From positions 255,921 to 312,235 of the forward strand of contig NZ_HG005284.1 of assembly GCF_000455285.1 (NCBI RefSeq): 56,315 nt of DNA. The letters are read 5' to 3'. This document shows positions 48,658-56,315 of this stretch, piece after piece. The stretch comes from Candidatus Stoquefichus massiliensis AP9 (GTDB lineage: Bacteria > Bacillota_I > Bacilli_A > Erysipelotrichales > Coprobacillaceae). Below the pieces are notes generated by a model that saw only the letters and a program-made list of their open reading frames with translations, ran no database searches and was not told where the DNA came from. Position 1 is the first letter of the stretch; every line of letters starts with the position of its first letter. The translations under genes were made by a program, and so were the position numbers.

Positions 48658-50398
48658 AAGATTCATTATTTTCCAAATCAAATTGACTATAGTATAAATG
48701 GTGATAAAAGCCATGTTTATCTAATAATTCCTGATGATTACCTTGTTCAATAATTTGACCATGATTCATCACGAGAATTTGATCTGCTTTTTGAATTGTT
48801 GATAAACGATGAGCAACAATAAACGTTGTTCTTCCTTGCATCATTTTATCAAAGGCATCCTGAATTTGTTTTTCAGTACGTGTATCTATAGAAGACGTAG
48901 CCTCATCCAATATGAGCATAGGAGGCTTTGTGAGCATGATTCGGGCAATACATAAAAGCTGTTTTTGTCCCTGTGATAAATTACCACCATCTTCATCCAC
49001 AAAGGCATCATAACCATCTTTTAATTGTATAATAAACTTATGAGCATGAGCATTTTTAGCTGCTTCTATAATTTCATCATCAGTTGCTTCACAGCCATAA
49101 GCGATATTTTCTTTGATTGTTCCCTTAAAAAGCCACGAATCCTGTAATACCATACCATATAAACTTCGTACATATTCACGCTGCATATCTAATGTATTGA
49201 TACCATCAATTGTAATATGTCCTGCATTTTGATTATAGAAACGCATAAGTAAGTTAATCAAAGTTGTCTTTCCACAACCTGTTGGTCCAACAATCGCAAC
49301 GGTCTGTCCAGGCATGGCTTCAACATTTAAATCTTCAATAAGTTTTTGATTCTCATTATATGAAAAGTAGAGATGTTCTATCTTGATATGTCCTTTGACA
49401 TGATCAATTGTTTGAGGACATTGTATTTTTTCTTCACTTGGTGTATCTAAAAGCTGAAAAACTCTTCCTGCACTTGCGAGTGCAGTTTGTAATTCTGTAA
49501 AGACGTTGGATATTTCATTAAATGGTTTTGTATATTGATTGGCATAACTCAAAAAGCTAGAAAGTGTCCCTACTGTTAAATACCCACTCACGACTGATAA
49601 AGAACCTGCAATACAAACACTGGCATAAACAATATTATTGACAACACGGGTACTCGGATTCGCAAGTGCTCCTAAAAATTGTGACTTGACTCCACTTATA
49701 TAAACTCGCTGATTAATCTCTTCAAATCTTTGCTGATTTTCTGATTCATATCCAAAAGCCTTCACAATCTTTTGATTACCAATCATTTCTTCGACATAAC
49801 CACTTAGTTCCCCACGCAATGCCAATTGTTGTTGAAAAAACTTGTAAGTCTTACTTGCTATTAAAGTCGCTACAACCAGCGATAAAGGCGTTAAAATAAT
49901 AACAATCATCGCAATTGGAATATTGATATATAACATAAAAGCAATTGTTCCAATAATTGTTGCAAAACCACTAAAAAGATGTGTAAACCCTTGTAGTAAG
50001 CCATCACCAATCAAATCAATATCATTAATCATACGACTCAATAAATCACCATGAGCATGTCCATCAATATACTTAAGTGGTAAAGTTACATACTTAGCAA
50101 ATAATTTTTCACGTAAATCTTTTGTAATAGAATAAGTCACTTTATTTGATAATCTTACAACTAACCAATCAAAAAAACCTGCTATCAAAACACTTCCCAT
50201 AATGAAGATTATCTTTTGAACCAGTTCTTCAAAATCAACTAAACCAATACCAATAATATGATCAACAGCCTGTCCAATCAAAACTGGTGTTAATAAAGTA
50301 AACAAAATTTGCATTGCAGAACATAATAAAGCCAACCATAAATACTTTAAATAAGGCTTACAAAACAATAATAACCTTCTTATCATCTGCTTATTCAT
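48656..50398 (-). CDS. ABC exporter half-transporter, catalytically complete subunit
   Basis: A 580-aa fused membrane-ATPase protein with six spans and a C-terminal nucleotide-binding domain: Walker A GPTGCGKTT, signature LSQGQKQ, Walker B MLILDEATSSID (intact catalytic Glu) and H-loop IVAHRLST. It forms a heterodimer with the upstream-encoded half; the stop of that gene and this start overlap at 50398. Substrate unknown, probably a drug or lipid. Confidence 0.9.
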   Translation of the reverse strand: MNKQMIRRLLLFCKPYLKYLWLALLCSAMQILFTLLTPVLIGQAVDHIIGIGLVDFEELVQKIIFIMGSVLIAGFFDWLVVRLSNKVTYSITKDLREKLFAKYVTLPLKYIDGHAHGDLLSRMINDIDLIGDGLLQGFTHLFSGFATIIGTIAFMLYINIPIAMIVIILTPLSLVVATLIASKTYKFFQQQLALRGELSGYVEEMIGNQKIVKAFGYESENQQRFEEINQRVYISGVKSQFLGALANPSTRVVNNIVYASVCIAGSLSVVSGYLTVGTLSSFLSYANQYTKPFNEISNVFTELQTALASAGRVFQLLDTPSEEKIQCPQTIDHVKGHIKIEHLYFSYNENQKLIEDLNVEAMPGQTVAIVGPTGCGKTTLINLLMRFYNQNAGHITIDGINTLDMQREYVRSLYGMVLQDSWLFKGTIKENIAYGCEATDDEIIEAAKNAHAHKFIIQLKDGYDAFVDEDGGNLSQGQKQLLCIARIMLTKPPMLILDEATSSIDTRTEKQIQDAFDKMMQGRTTFIVAHRLSTIQKADQILVMNHGQIIEQGNHQELLDKHGFYHHLYYSQFDLENNES

Positions 50399-52101
50399 TA
50401 TGCCACCTCCTCAGATAATTGTGAATTTACAATTTCCTGATAAACAGCACAGTTTTGAAGCAAATCATGGTGTTTTCCAATACCAACCAATTCTCCATGG
50501 CTTAAAACCAATATTTTATCAGCATGCATAAGACTGCTCACTCTTTGCGAAACAATAATTGTCGTTTGAGATAATTTTTTTAGTGATTGTCTTAATGATG
50601 CATCTGTTGCAAAATCCAAGGCACTTGCACTATCATCTAAAATTAGCAGTTCTGGTTTTTTAACAATAGCTCTAGCAATTGTTAAACGCTGTTTCTGTCC
50701 ACCAGATAAGTTCTGTCCACCCTGAGAAATGAATGTATCTATGCCTTCTTGATACTCTTCTACAAATGTGGCTTGTGCAATCTGTAAAGCATCATATATT
50801 TCACTATCAGTTGCATCTTTTTTACCCCAGCACATATTCTCTCTTATTGTTCCTGTAAACAAAACAGCCTTTTGTGGAACAATTCCCATCATCTTTCTCA
50901 AAGATTGAAAGGAATACTTTTGAATAGGTAAATCTTTTATATAAATTTGCCCCTCTGTTGCTTCATAAAAACGTGGTAAAAGATTCACTAATGTTGTTTT
51001 CCCTGAACCTGTTCCACCTATAATTCCAATTGTTTCACCTTTATTCATTTCAAAAGTCAAATCTTTTAATGCTACACTTCCCTGATAAGAAAAAGAAACA
51101 TGATCAAAACGAATAAAACTTGGACTATGAGATTCTTTGACCTCCAAAGTCCCATCCTGAATATGAGGATGAATGGCTAACACTTCTTTGACTCTTTTAT
51201 AGCTTGCACTCGCCTTATTAAAAATAACAATCACATTTGCAAAAACAAACATAGATAAAAGAATCTGATTCATATAGTTAATTAAAGCAATGACTTCTCC
51301 CTGAGTCAGATTTCCTACATTAACCTTTAATCCTCCCACATATAAAATCAAAAGAATGGCACAATTAACAATTATACTTGTGCTCGGATTTAAGAGTGCA
51401 GATAATTTTGCGACTCTAATTTGCATAGATTTTTGGTTTTCTGTTGCCTCCCTAAATCTTTCTTTTTCTGAGACTTCTTTTGAGAAGGCACGTATCACTC
51501 TTATTCCTGATAAATTTTCACGACAAACCAAAGAAACATGATCTAACTGTTTTTGAATTCGCATATAAAGCGGTAATGAACGAGACATAACCAAATAAAT
51601 AACGAGTCCAAGCAGTGGTGCACTGAATAAAAAGATAAGTGACATCTGCATATCAATACGAAATGCCATAATCAATGATCCAATAATCAAAAAAGGTGAA
51701 CGTGATACTAAACGAATAGCCATAGCAACAGCAACCTGTAATTGATTCACATCATTTGTTATTCTTGTAATTAAAGATGGTGTTCCAATTTCATCTATAT
51801 TCTCATAATCATAGGCATTCATGGCCTTAAACATATCATTCCTTAAATATGTACCAAATCCCTGTGATGTTTTAGATGCAAAATATTGACAAACCAAAGC
51901 ACAGCAATATCCAATAATAGCTAATAAAAATAAAACAATTCCCATTTTTAAAATATACTGAGAATCCATTTTTGATATCCCATTATCAATAATATCAGCC
52001 ACAACAAGAGGCACAATTAATTCAAAAAAAGCTTCTATCATCTTAAAAATAAAACCTGTTAAAGCTTGAACTCGATAAGGTTTTAAATATTTCATCCACA
52101 T
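50398..52101 (-). CDS. ABC exporter half-transporter, degenerate-site subunit
   Basis: About 567 aa from MWMKYLKPYRVQALTG (AAAGGAATG precedes it; longer frames lack a site). Walker A GGTGSGKTT and signature LSGGQKQR are intact, but Walker B reads LLILDDSASALD (Asp instead of Glu) and the switch is IVSQRVSS (Gln instead of His). That is the known asymmetry of heterodimeric exporters such as BmrCD-type pairs, with one non-catalytic site. It is divergent from a LysR gene. Confidence 0.9.
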   Translation of the reverse strand: MWMKYLKPYRVQALTGFIFKMIEAFFELIVPLVVADIIDNGISKMDSQYILKMGIVLFLLAIIGYCCALVCQYFASKTSQGFGTYLRNDMFKAMNAYDYENIDEIGTPSLITRITNDVNQLQVAVAMAIRLVSRSPFLIIGSLIMAFRIDMQMSLIFLFSAPLLGLVIYLVMSRSLPLYMRIQKQLDHVSLVCRENLSGIRVIRAFSKEVSEKERFREATENQKSMQIRVAKLSALLNPSTSIIVNCAILLILYVGGLKVNVGNLTQGEVIALINYMNQILLSMFVFANVIVIFNKASASYKRVKEVLAIHPHIQDGTLEVKESHSPSFIRFDHVSFSYQGSVALKDLTFEMNKGETIGIIGGTGSGKTTLVNLLPRFYEATEGQIYIKDLPIQKYSFQSLRKMMGIVPQKAVLFTGTIRENMCWGKKDATDSEIYDALQIAQATFVEEYQEGIDTFISQGGQNLSGGQKQRLTIARAIVKKPELLILDDSASALDFATDASLRQSLKKLSQTTIIVSQRVSSLMHADKILVLSHGELVGIGKHHDLLQNCAVYQEIVNSQLSEEVA

Positions 52102-52201
52102 ACAATCATTCCTTTCTTGTTTCATTATAACGGAAATGTTATTATATGTATAATATATATAATATATACTTAACATATTAATTTAATATAGGGGGATCCA
52201 C

Positions 52202-53062
52202 ATGGATATAAAGCAAATGATTTATTTTAAAACAATTGTAGAAGAAGGAACAATTTCTAAAGCAGCTCAAGTTCTTCATATAGCCCAACCACCACTATCT
52301 ATTCAACTCAAACAACTGGAAACAGAATTAGGTGTTACATTACTCAAACGAGGGCATCGCAAGGTAGAATTGACACAAGCTGGAAGATTATTTTATAAAC
52401 GTAGTTTACAAATCATCTCATTAAGTGAAATAACTCAACATGAAATCAAAGAGACTCAAAATGAAATCTTACGTATTGGTATTACCTCTTCCAATTCTGC
52501 TCTTATTACTCAAGTTAATGAATCACTTTTAAAAACACTCTTTCGTATTCATGAGGGGACAACTTATGAACTCATTGATCTACTTCTTGCCCATAATATA
52601 GACTTAGGTATTGTGCGTACACCTTTTGATCAGAGCCAAGTCAATGCCTCTTTTTTAACTGCTGAGCCTATGGTTGCAGTTGGAAAAGGAACTTACATAC
52701 AATCTCATATGAAAGATATGAAGGATTATCAAAATCTCCCCCTTATTATCCATCAGCGTTATTTATCACTTATTACTGATTATTGCCTAAAAATTCATTT
52801 TAATCCCACAATTAAAATGACTGCTGATGATTGTCGTACATCATTAATATGGGCCCAATCTGGATTAGGTATCGCTATTGTCCCTCAAAGTGCATTAGCC
52901 CTTATTCAAGATTCAACACTCAAAACCATTTCTCTTCAAAATAAGGAACTCTATACAGCAGTTGCTTTTATTACTCGTAAAGAAGAAATATTAGATACCA
53001 AGATTCAACAATTTATGAACCTCTTTTTACAAAAAGATGCTATAATAAACAACAAGGAGTGA
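52202..53062 (+). CDS. LysR-family transcription regulator
   Basis: A 286-aa regulator. N-terminal winged HTH (MIYFKTIVEEGTISKAAQVL; QPPLSIQLKQLETELGV), C-terminal periplasmic-binding-like effector domain. Ribosome site GGGGG. It is divergent from the ABC exporter genes over a 100-bp AT-rich gap, so it may regulate them. Its effector is unknown. Confidence 0.9.
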   Translation: MDIKQMIYFKTIVEEGTISKAAQVLHIAQPPLSIQLKQLETELGVTLLKRGHRKVELTQAGRLFYKRSLQIISLSEITQHEIKETQNEILRIGITSSNSALITQVNESLLKTLFRIHEGTTYELIDLLLAHNIDLGIVRTPFDQSQVNASFLTAEPMVAVGKGTYIQSHMKDMKDYQNLPLIIHQRYLSLITDYCLKIHFNPTIKMTADDCRTSLIWAQSGLGIAIVPQSALALIQDSTLKTISLQNKELYTAVAFITRKEEILDTKIQQFMNLFLQKDAIINNKE

Positions 53063-53066
53063 AAAT

Positions 53067-53360
53067 ATGATAAATAACGATCATTTTTATAAATCAGAAA
53101 TGCTTATTCTCTCACAACTCAAAAAACAAGATGCAACTATCGATGATTTATATCTCACTTTTCAATCAGTGAATTTAAATCAGCTCAATAATGGTTCTTT
53201 ATTAACATCAATATTCTTCTTTCTAGAATCTCATTTAATATCTCAATATTCCCATAACAATACCATTTATTATCACATAGAATCAGCTGGACTTGTTAGA
53301 TTAGATACTCTCAAAAGACGTTACCATGAAATCCAGAATACAATCGAGGAACTTTTGTAA
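53067..53360 (+). CDS. PadR-like transcriptional regulator
   Basis: A 97-aa winged-helix protein (EMLILSQLKKQDATIDDLYL; GLVRLDTLKRRYHEIQNTIE). AAGGAGTG precedes the ATG. Small PadR proteins are usually paired with DUF1700/HAAS membrane proteins, as with the next gene, which starts 1 nt after this stop. Confidence 0.75.
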   Translation: MINNDHFYKSEMLILSQLKKQDATIDDLYLTFQSVNLNQLNNGSLLTSIFFFLESHLISQYSHNNTIYYHIESAGLVRLDTLKRRYHEIQNTIEELL

Positions 53361-53361
53361 T

Positions 53362-53781
53362 ATGAAAAAGCAATTCTTTCAAAATAAAAACACAAATCAA
53401 TATTATAAACAAGTCCACAAAGCATTCCCTGTTTTGAGTCAACAAGAAAAAAGATTTCTTCAATTTTTTAAACAAAGCTTAAAAAATTATGAAATCAACC
53501 ACCCTGATTTACAATACCAGGATTATTTAGAACAATTTGGTCAACCAGAAGTTATTATATCTAGTTATTATGAGCATATTGAGAGTGATTTTATCATACA
53601 TCATATGAAATCCAGAAAATTTATGAAACGTTCTCTCATTATACTCATTACACTAGCAGTATGTGTTTCAACATATATTATCTATACTTATTATCGTGCA
53701 TTTCATGAATTTCAAAACAGTCAAATCTATTCTGAACAAATCATTATTGAAGATTATGGCGATACTAATGAAGATGAATAA
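53362..53781 (+). CDS. DUF1700/HAAS-like membrane protein
   Basis: About 139 aa from MKKQFFQNKNTNQYYKQ. The N-terminal ~85 residues are a HAAS-like helical domain (FLQFFKQSLKNYEINHPDLQ; YLEQFGQPEVIISSYYE), then one span (SLIILITLAVCVSTYIIYTY) and a short acidic tail. The PadR-HAAS pair normally forms a membrane-linked regulatory unit. Confidence 0.7.
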   Translation: MKKQFFQNKNTNQYYKQVHKAFPVLSQQEKRFLQFFKQSLKNYEINHPDLQYQDYLEQFGQPEVIISSYYEHIESDFIIHHMKSRKFMKRSLIILITLAVCVSTYIIYTYYRAFHEFQNSQIYSEQIIIEDYGDTNEDE

Positions 53782-53787
53782 TTAAGA

Positions 53788-53816
53788 AAAGGTATCGCTA
53801 TAGAGACGATACCTTT
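53788..53816. terminator. Bidirectional intrinsic terminator
   Basis: AAAGGTATCG/CGATACCTTT, a 10-bp stem with 9-nt loop, between convergent genes. Confidence 0.9.
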
Positions 53817-53818
53817 GT

Positions 53819-54937
53819 TTAATCTTCAAATGGGAAATGATAATTAAGATGTAATCTATCTCTAATTTCGATCATTTCTTTTTGGACTGCTTCCCCTACT
53901 GGAACACCTTTATCTTTACGATATTGCCATATCAGATATTCTTTTTCACCAGCTGTATAAATACGTTCTTCACCAGGAGCTTTCATTGAGCCTCTTAAAT
54001 CACGTAAGATATCCCCTGTCGTTTTCTTAAAAGAATCTAACCCCATAAATGCTTCTGGATCAATAACGATAAAGAAATGTCCTAAATGACAAGGAACTTT
54101 ATTATGATTTTCATCAAACCCACTTAACGCTCTTAAAAAAGTTCCTTGCTGTAAAGCAGCTGATAATATTTCTACTACTGTTGCATACCCATATCCTTTA
54201 TATCCAGCAAATTCCTCACCAATACCACCTAAGGGTGCTAAAGCTGCATCTCCAGTTGTTAAATCTTTTAAGATTTGCTGGCTATCTGTCATTGTTTTGC
54301 CATCATGTCCAATCACCATACCAGCAGGTGTATCTTCACTATTTCTAGCATAAAATTCAATTTTCCCTCTTTGAATAATTGATGTTGCACAATCTAAAAC
54401 AAATGGAAATTCTTCATCTGTTGGCATAGCAAAAGTAATAGGATTCGTTCCCAACATATTTTCAACTCCAAATGTTGGAGCAATTGAAGGTCTGGCATTT
54501 GTTCCAGTGATTCCTATCATTCCTGCATCACTAGCCATTGTTGCCCAGTATCCAGCAATACCATAATGTGACGAATTACGTACAGCAACCATAGCCATAC
54601 CAAATTTTTTGGCCTTTTCAATTGCCATTTCCATAGCTTTATGCGATGCTACCATACCCATTCCATCATGTGCATCTAAAACAGCAGTTGTTGGTCCTTC
54701 TTTTAAAATTTCAATTTCAGTGACTGGTTTTTGCATTTTCGCATCAATACGGTCTAAATAAATAGGTTTAAAACGATTGCATCCATGGCTCTCAATTCCC
54801 CTACGATCACTTTCTAATAATACATCAGCACATATCTTTGCATCAGCACTAGGAACACCAAATCCTATAAAAGCATCAATTAAAAAATCATTCATTAAAT
54901 CCCAAGGGACAAATGGTCTTGTTTCATGAAAATCCAT
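53819..54937 (-). CDS. Ldh_2-family malate/L-lactate/ureidoglycolate dehydrogenase
   Basis: A 372-aa NAD(P)-dependent oxidoreductase of the malate/L-sulfolactate/ureidoglycolate type: ESHGCNRFKPIYLDRI, RNSSHYGIAGYWATMA (catalytic His), GTNARPSIAPTFG, TNPITFAMPTD, KGYGYATVVEILSAAL. Full family length. Substrate cannot be fixed by sequence; no allantoin or sulfolactate genes are nearby. Confidence 0.85.
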   Translation of the reverse strand: MDFHETRPFVPWDLMNDFLIDAFIGFGVPSADAKICADVLLESDRRGIESHGCNRFKPIYLDRIDAKMQKPVTEIEILKEGPTTAVLDAHDGMGMVASHKAMEMAIEKAKKFGMAMVAVRNSSHYGIAGYWATMASDAGMIGITGTNARPSIAPTFGVENMLGTNPITFAMPTDEEFPFVLDCATSIIQRGKIEFYARNSEDTPAGMVIGHDGKTMTDSQQILKDLTTGDAALAPLGGIGEEFAGYKGYGYATVVEILSAALQQGTFLRALSGFDENHNKVPCHLGHFFIVIDPEAFMGLDSFKKTTGDILRDLRGSMKAPGEERIYTAGEKEYLIWQYRKDKGVPVGEAVQKEMIEIRDRLHLNYHFPFED

Positions 54938-54977
54938 ACTAATTCCTCCTTTCCTTTATTGTATATCAGTCAAAAGA

Positions 54978-55000
54978 AAAAAGATAGTGAAAACTATCTT
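54978..55000 (-). terminator. Terminator of the yitT-like gene
   Basis: AAGATAGT/ACTATCTT with a 4-nt loop and TTTTTTC on the minus strand, touching the stop codon of the membrane protein gene. Confidence 0.8.
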
Positions 55001-55883
55001 AAACATGATCTCTCATTTGTTTATCTAAATCTATATTAGGCAAGGTAAATCCTCGTCCTTTTACACTATGTATTTCACTACCAATGATAAATGCTGTTGG
55101 GTCTATATTCATAACCAAATCATTAATTTTTGCATATTCACGATTATTCGCAACACAAAGTACAGCTTTTTGCTGATGATGAAAATAACCCGTTGTCACA
55201 TTAACAAATGTACATCCACGATCAATTTCCTTAAAAATAGCATCAGCAATTTCTTCATGATGAGTAGAAATGACAAAAACCTGTAAATTCTTTTCGCCCA
55301 TCACAATCACTTGATCCAAAACAAATGTAGAAACAAAAACAGTAATAATCCCATATAAAATTCCTTCAAAACTTGAAAAGAAAACCTGCCCAACTAATAT
55401 CATAATATCTAAAACATTAATAGCTAAAGCAACAGAAATTCCAGTTCTCTTATTTAAAATAATAGGTGGAACATCCATACCTCCAGTACTATAACCTAAT
55501 CTAAAGACAATTCCTAACCCTACACCAGTAAAAATACCAGCATAAATCGCAGATAGTAGGATATCATTTGTGATATTTTGAAATTGGGGAATTGTTTCAA
55601 ATAAACTTAAAAAGAATGGAAATATAAATGAACTTAAGATTGTTCCAGCTGCAAATTTCTTTCCTAATACAAAGAAACCTAAAACAAGCATAACCATATT
55701 AATTCCAAAAACAATAGAAGCATAATTAATAGGAATAAATTCCCCAATAATTAGTGACAAACCCGTTGCCCCACCAACAATCAAGTCAGAAGGAACAGCA
55801 AATACAGCAACACCAAATGCAAGAATAGCATTACCAATAATAACTAATACAGTATCTCTTACAACTCTTTTTACACTATGCAT
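54999..55883 (-). CDS. YitT-family (DUF161/DUF2179) membrane protein
   Basis: A 294-aa protein with five to six spans in the first ~200 residues ([41 protein letters not shown]) and a C-terminal cytosolic DUF2179 domain ([40 protein letters not shown] in part). Transport function unknown. It overlaps the prfB stop by 8 nt. Confidence 0.88.
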   Translation of the reverse strand: MHSVKRVVRDTVLVIIGNAILAFGVAVFAVPSDLIVGGATGLSLIIGEFIPINYASIVFGINMVMLVLGFFVLGKKFAAGTILSSFIFPFFLSLFETIPQFQNITNDILLSAIYAGIFTGVGLGIVFRLGYSTGGMDVPPIILNKRTGISVALAINVLDIMILVGQVFFSSFEGILYGIITVFVSTFVLDQVIVMGEKNLQVFVISTHHEEIADAIFKEIDRGCTFVNVTTGYFHHQQKAVLCVANNREYAKINDLVMNIDPTAFIIGSEIHSVKGRGFTLPNIDLDKQMRDHV

Positions 55884-56315
55884 TCTTTTCCTCCTTTACA
55901 ATAGATTTTAAATAAGCATAAATACAATCATCCAAATCACCATCCAAAATAGCCTTAGGATTATTAGATTCATATCCACTACGATTATCTTTCACCATTG
56001 AATAAGGATGTAAAACATATGAACGAATCTGACTACCCCATTCAATGGCTTTTTGTTCACCCTTAATATCACTTAACTGAGACGCCTGTTCCTCTAACAT
56101 TAACTGATAAAGCTTTGACTTTAACATAATCATTGCCTGTTCCTTATTTTGTATTTGAGAACGCTGGGATTGACAAGTTACCACAATATTAGTAGGAATA
56201 TGGGTAATACGAATAGCTGAATCAGTTTTATTGATATGTTGTCCACCTGCTCCAGAAGCACGATATGTATCAATACGTAAATCATTTTGATTGATTTCAA
56301 TTTCAATATCATTAT
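55876..56315 (-). CDS. prfB: Peptide chain release factor 2, C-terminal part (runs off the window)
   Basis: Partial gene continuing beyond the right edge. The frame to the edge includes the catalytic [19 protein letters not shown] (GGQ motif contacting the ribosomal peptidyl transferase centre), then [15 protein letters not shown] and the C-terminal [19 protein letters not shown], with an acidic end. Class I release factor for UGA/UAA. The start and any programmed frameshift site lie outside the window. Confidence 0.92.
   Translation of the reverse strand, partial: NDIEIEINQNDLRIDTYRASGAGGQHINKTDSAIRITHIPTNIVVTCQSQRSQIQNKEQAMIMLKSKLYQLMLEEQASQLSDIKGEQKAIEWGSQIRSYVLHPYSMVKDNRSGYESNNPKAILDGDLDDCIYAYLKSIVKEEKNA

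Noticed and set aside
1-56315. CRISPR array
   Set aside because: No regularly spaced direct repeats of 23-47 bp were seen; the only regular array is the three 22-bp iterons at 34726-34787.

Overview
The window is AT-rich DNA with Shine-Dalgarno sequences of the AGGAGG type, UGA used as a stop, and gene sets typical of low-GC Gram-positive bacteria. The chromosomal genes fit an anaerobic gut Firmicute, most likely of the Erysipelotrichales/Coprobacillaceae type. That placement is an inference from protein flavour, not a proven taxonomy.

Layout. Positions 1-5750 are chromosomal: a tightly overlapping minus-strand operon (Sel1-repeat protein, SPOUT rRNA/tRNA methyltransferase, MalY-type C-S lyase), a divergent pair of RNA-modification genes (RlmA-type methyltransferase, RluA-type pseudouridine synthase) and a papain-like hypothetical protein. 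Positions 5750-6800 are a decayed patch: a multiply stopped minus-strand remnant, then a small structured RNA followed by a broken Abi_2/AbiF-family abortive-infection gene. Positions 6803-46145 are a complete-looking siphovirus prophage of about 39.3 kb bounded by a 19-bp direct repeat. Positions 46146-56315 are chromosomal again: acyl-ACP thioesterase, membrane protein, a protein with a toxin-like motif set, a heterodimeric ABC exporter with a divergent LysR regulator, a PadR/DUF1700-like pair, an Ldh_2-family dehydrogenase, a YitT-type membrane protein and the 3' part of prfB.

Prophage logic. Read on the minus strand from right to left, the order is early regulation (cro-like gene, small membrane proteins), recombination and replication (YqaJ exonuclease, Rha/ORF6C regulator, DUF1351 protein, RecT, winged-helix initiator, DnaC-like loader, PcfK/PcfJ, RusA, ArpU-like late regulator), packaging (TerS, TerL), head (portal, minor head, scaffold, capsid), connectors, tail (tail protein, frameshifted chaperones, tape measure, baseplate/fibre proteins) and lysis (holin, NlpC/P60 endolysin). 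Lysogeny genes (cI, two small genes, integrase) run on the plus strand at the right end. Accessory genes break the pattern: a Panacea antitoxin with a multi-membrane-span partner between packaging and replication, a plus-strand nucleoside-deoxyribosyltransferase-like gene inside the replication module, and a toxin-like C-terminal domain on the minor head protein followed by a candidate immunity gene.

The strongest unusual signal is in non-coding RNA. The prophage encodes, next to its integrase and with its own promoter and terminator, a ~75-nt RNA whose 5' half nearly matches the RNA that precedes the broken abiF gene just outside attL. No AbiF protein is encoded beside the prophage copy. It could be an orphan antitoxin-like RNA that blunts AbiF-type defence. 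A second structured RNA lies directly upstream of it. The phage also appears to integrate inside the hairpin of a putative C-rich-loop small RNA and to bring its own replacement terminator. Other signals are symmetric tandem 11-bp integrase arm sites, three 22-bp iterons at the likely phage origin, a DDPMA motif shared by three early proteins, and a G10 tract in a small tail-region ORF.
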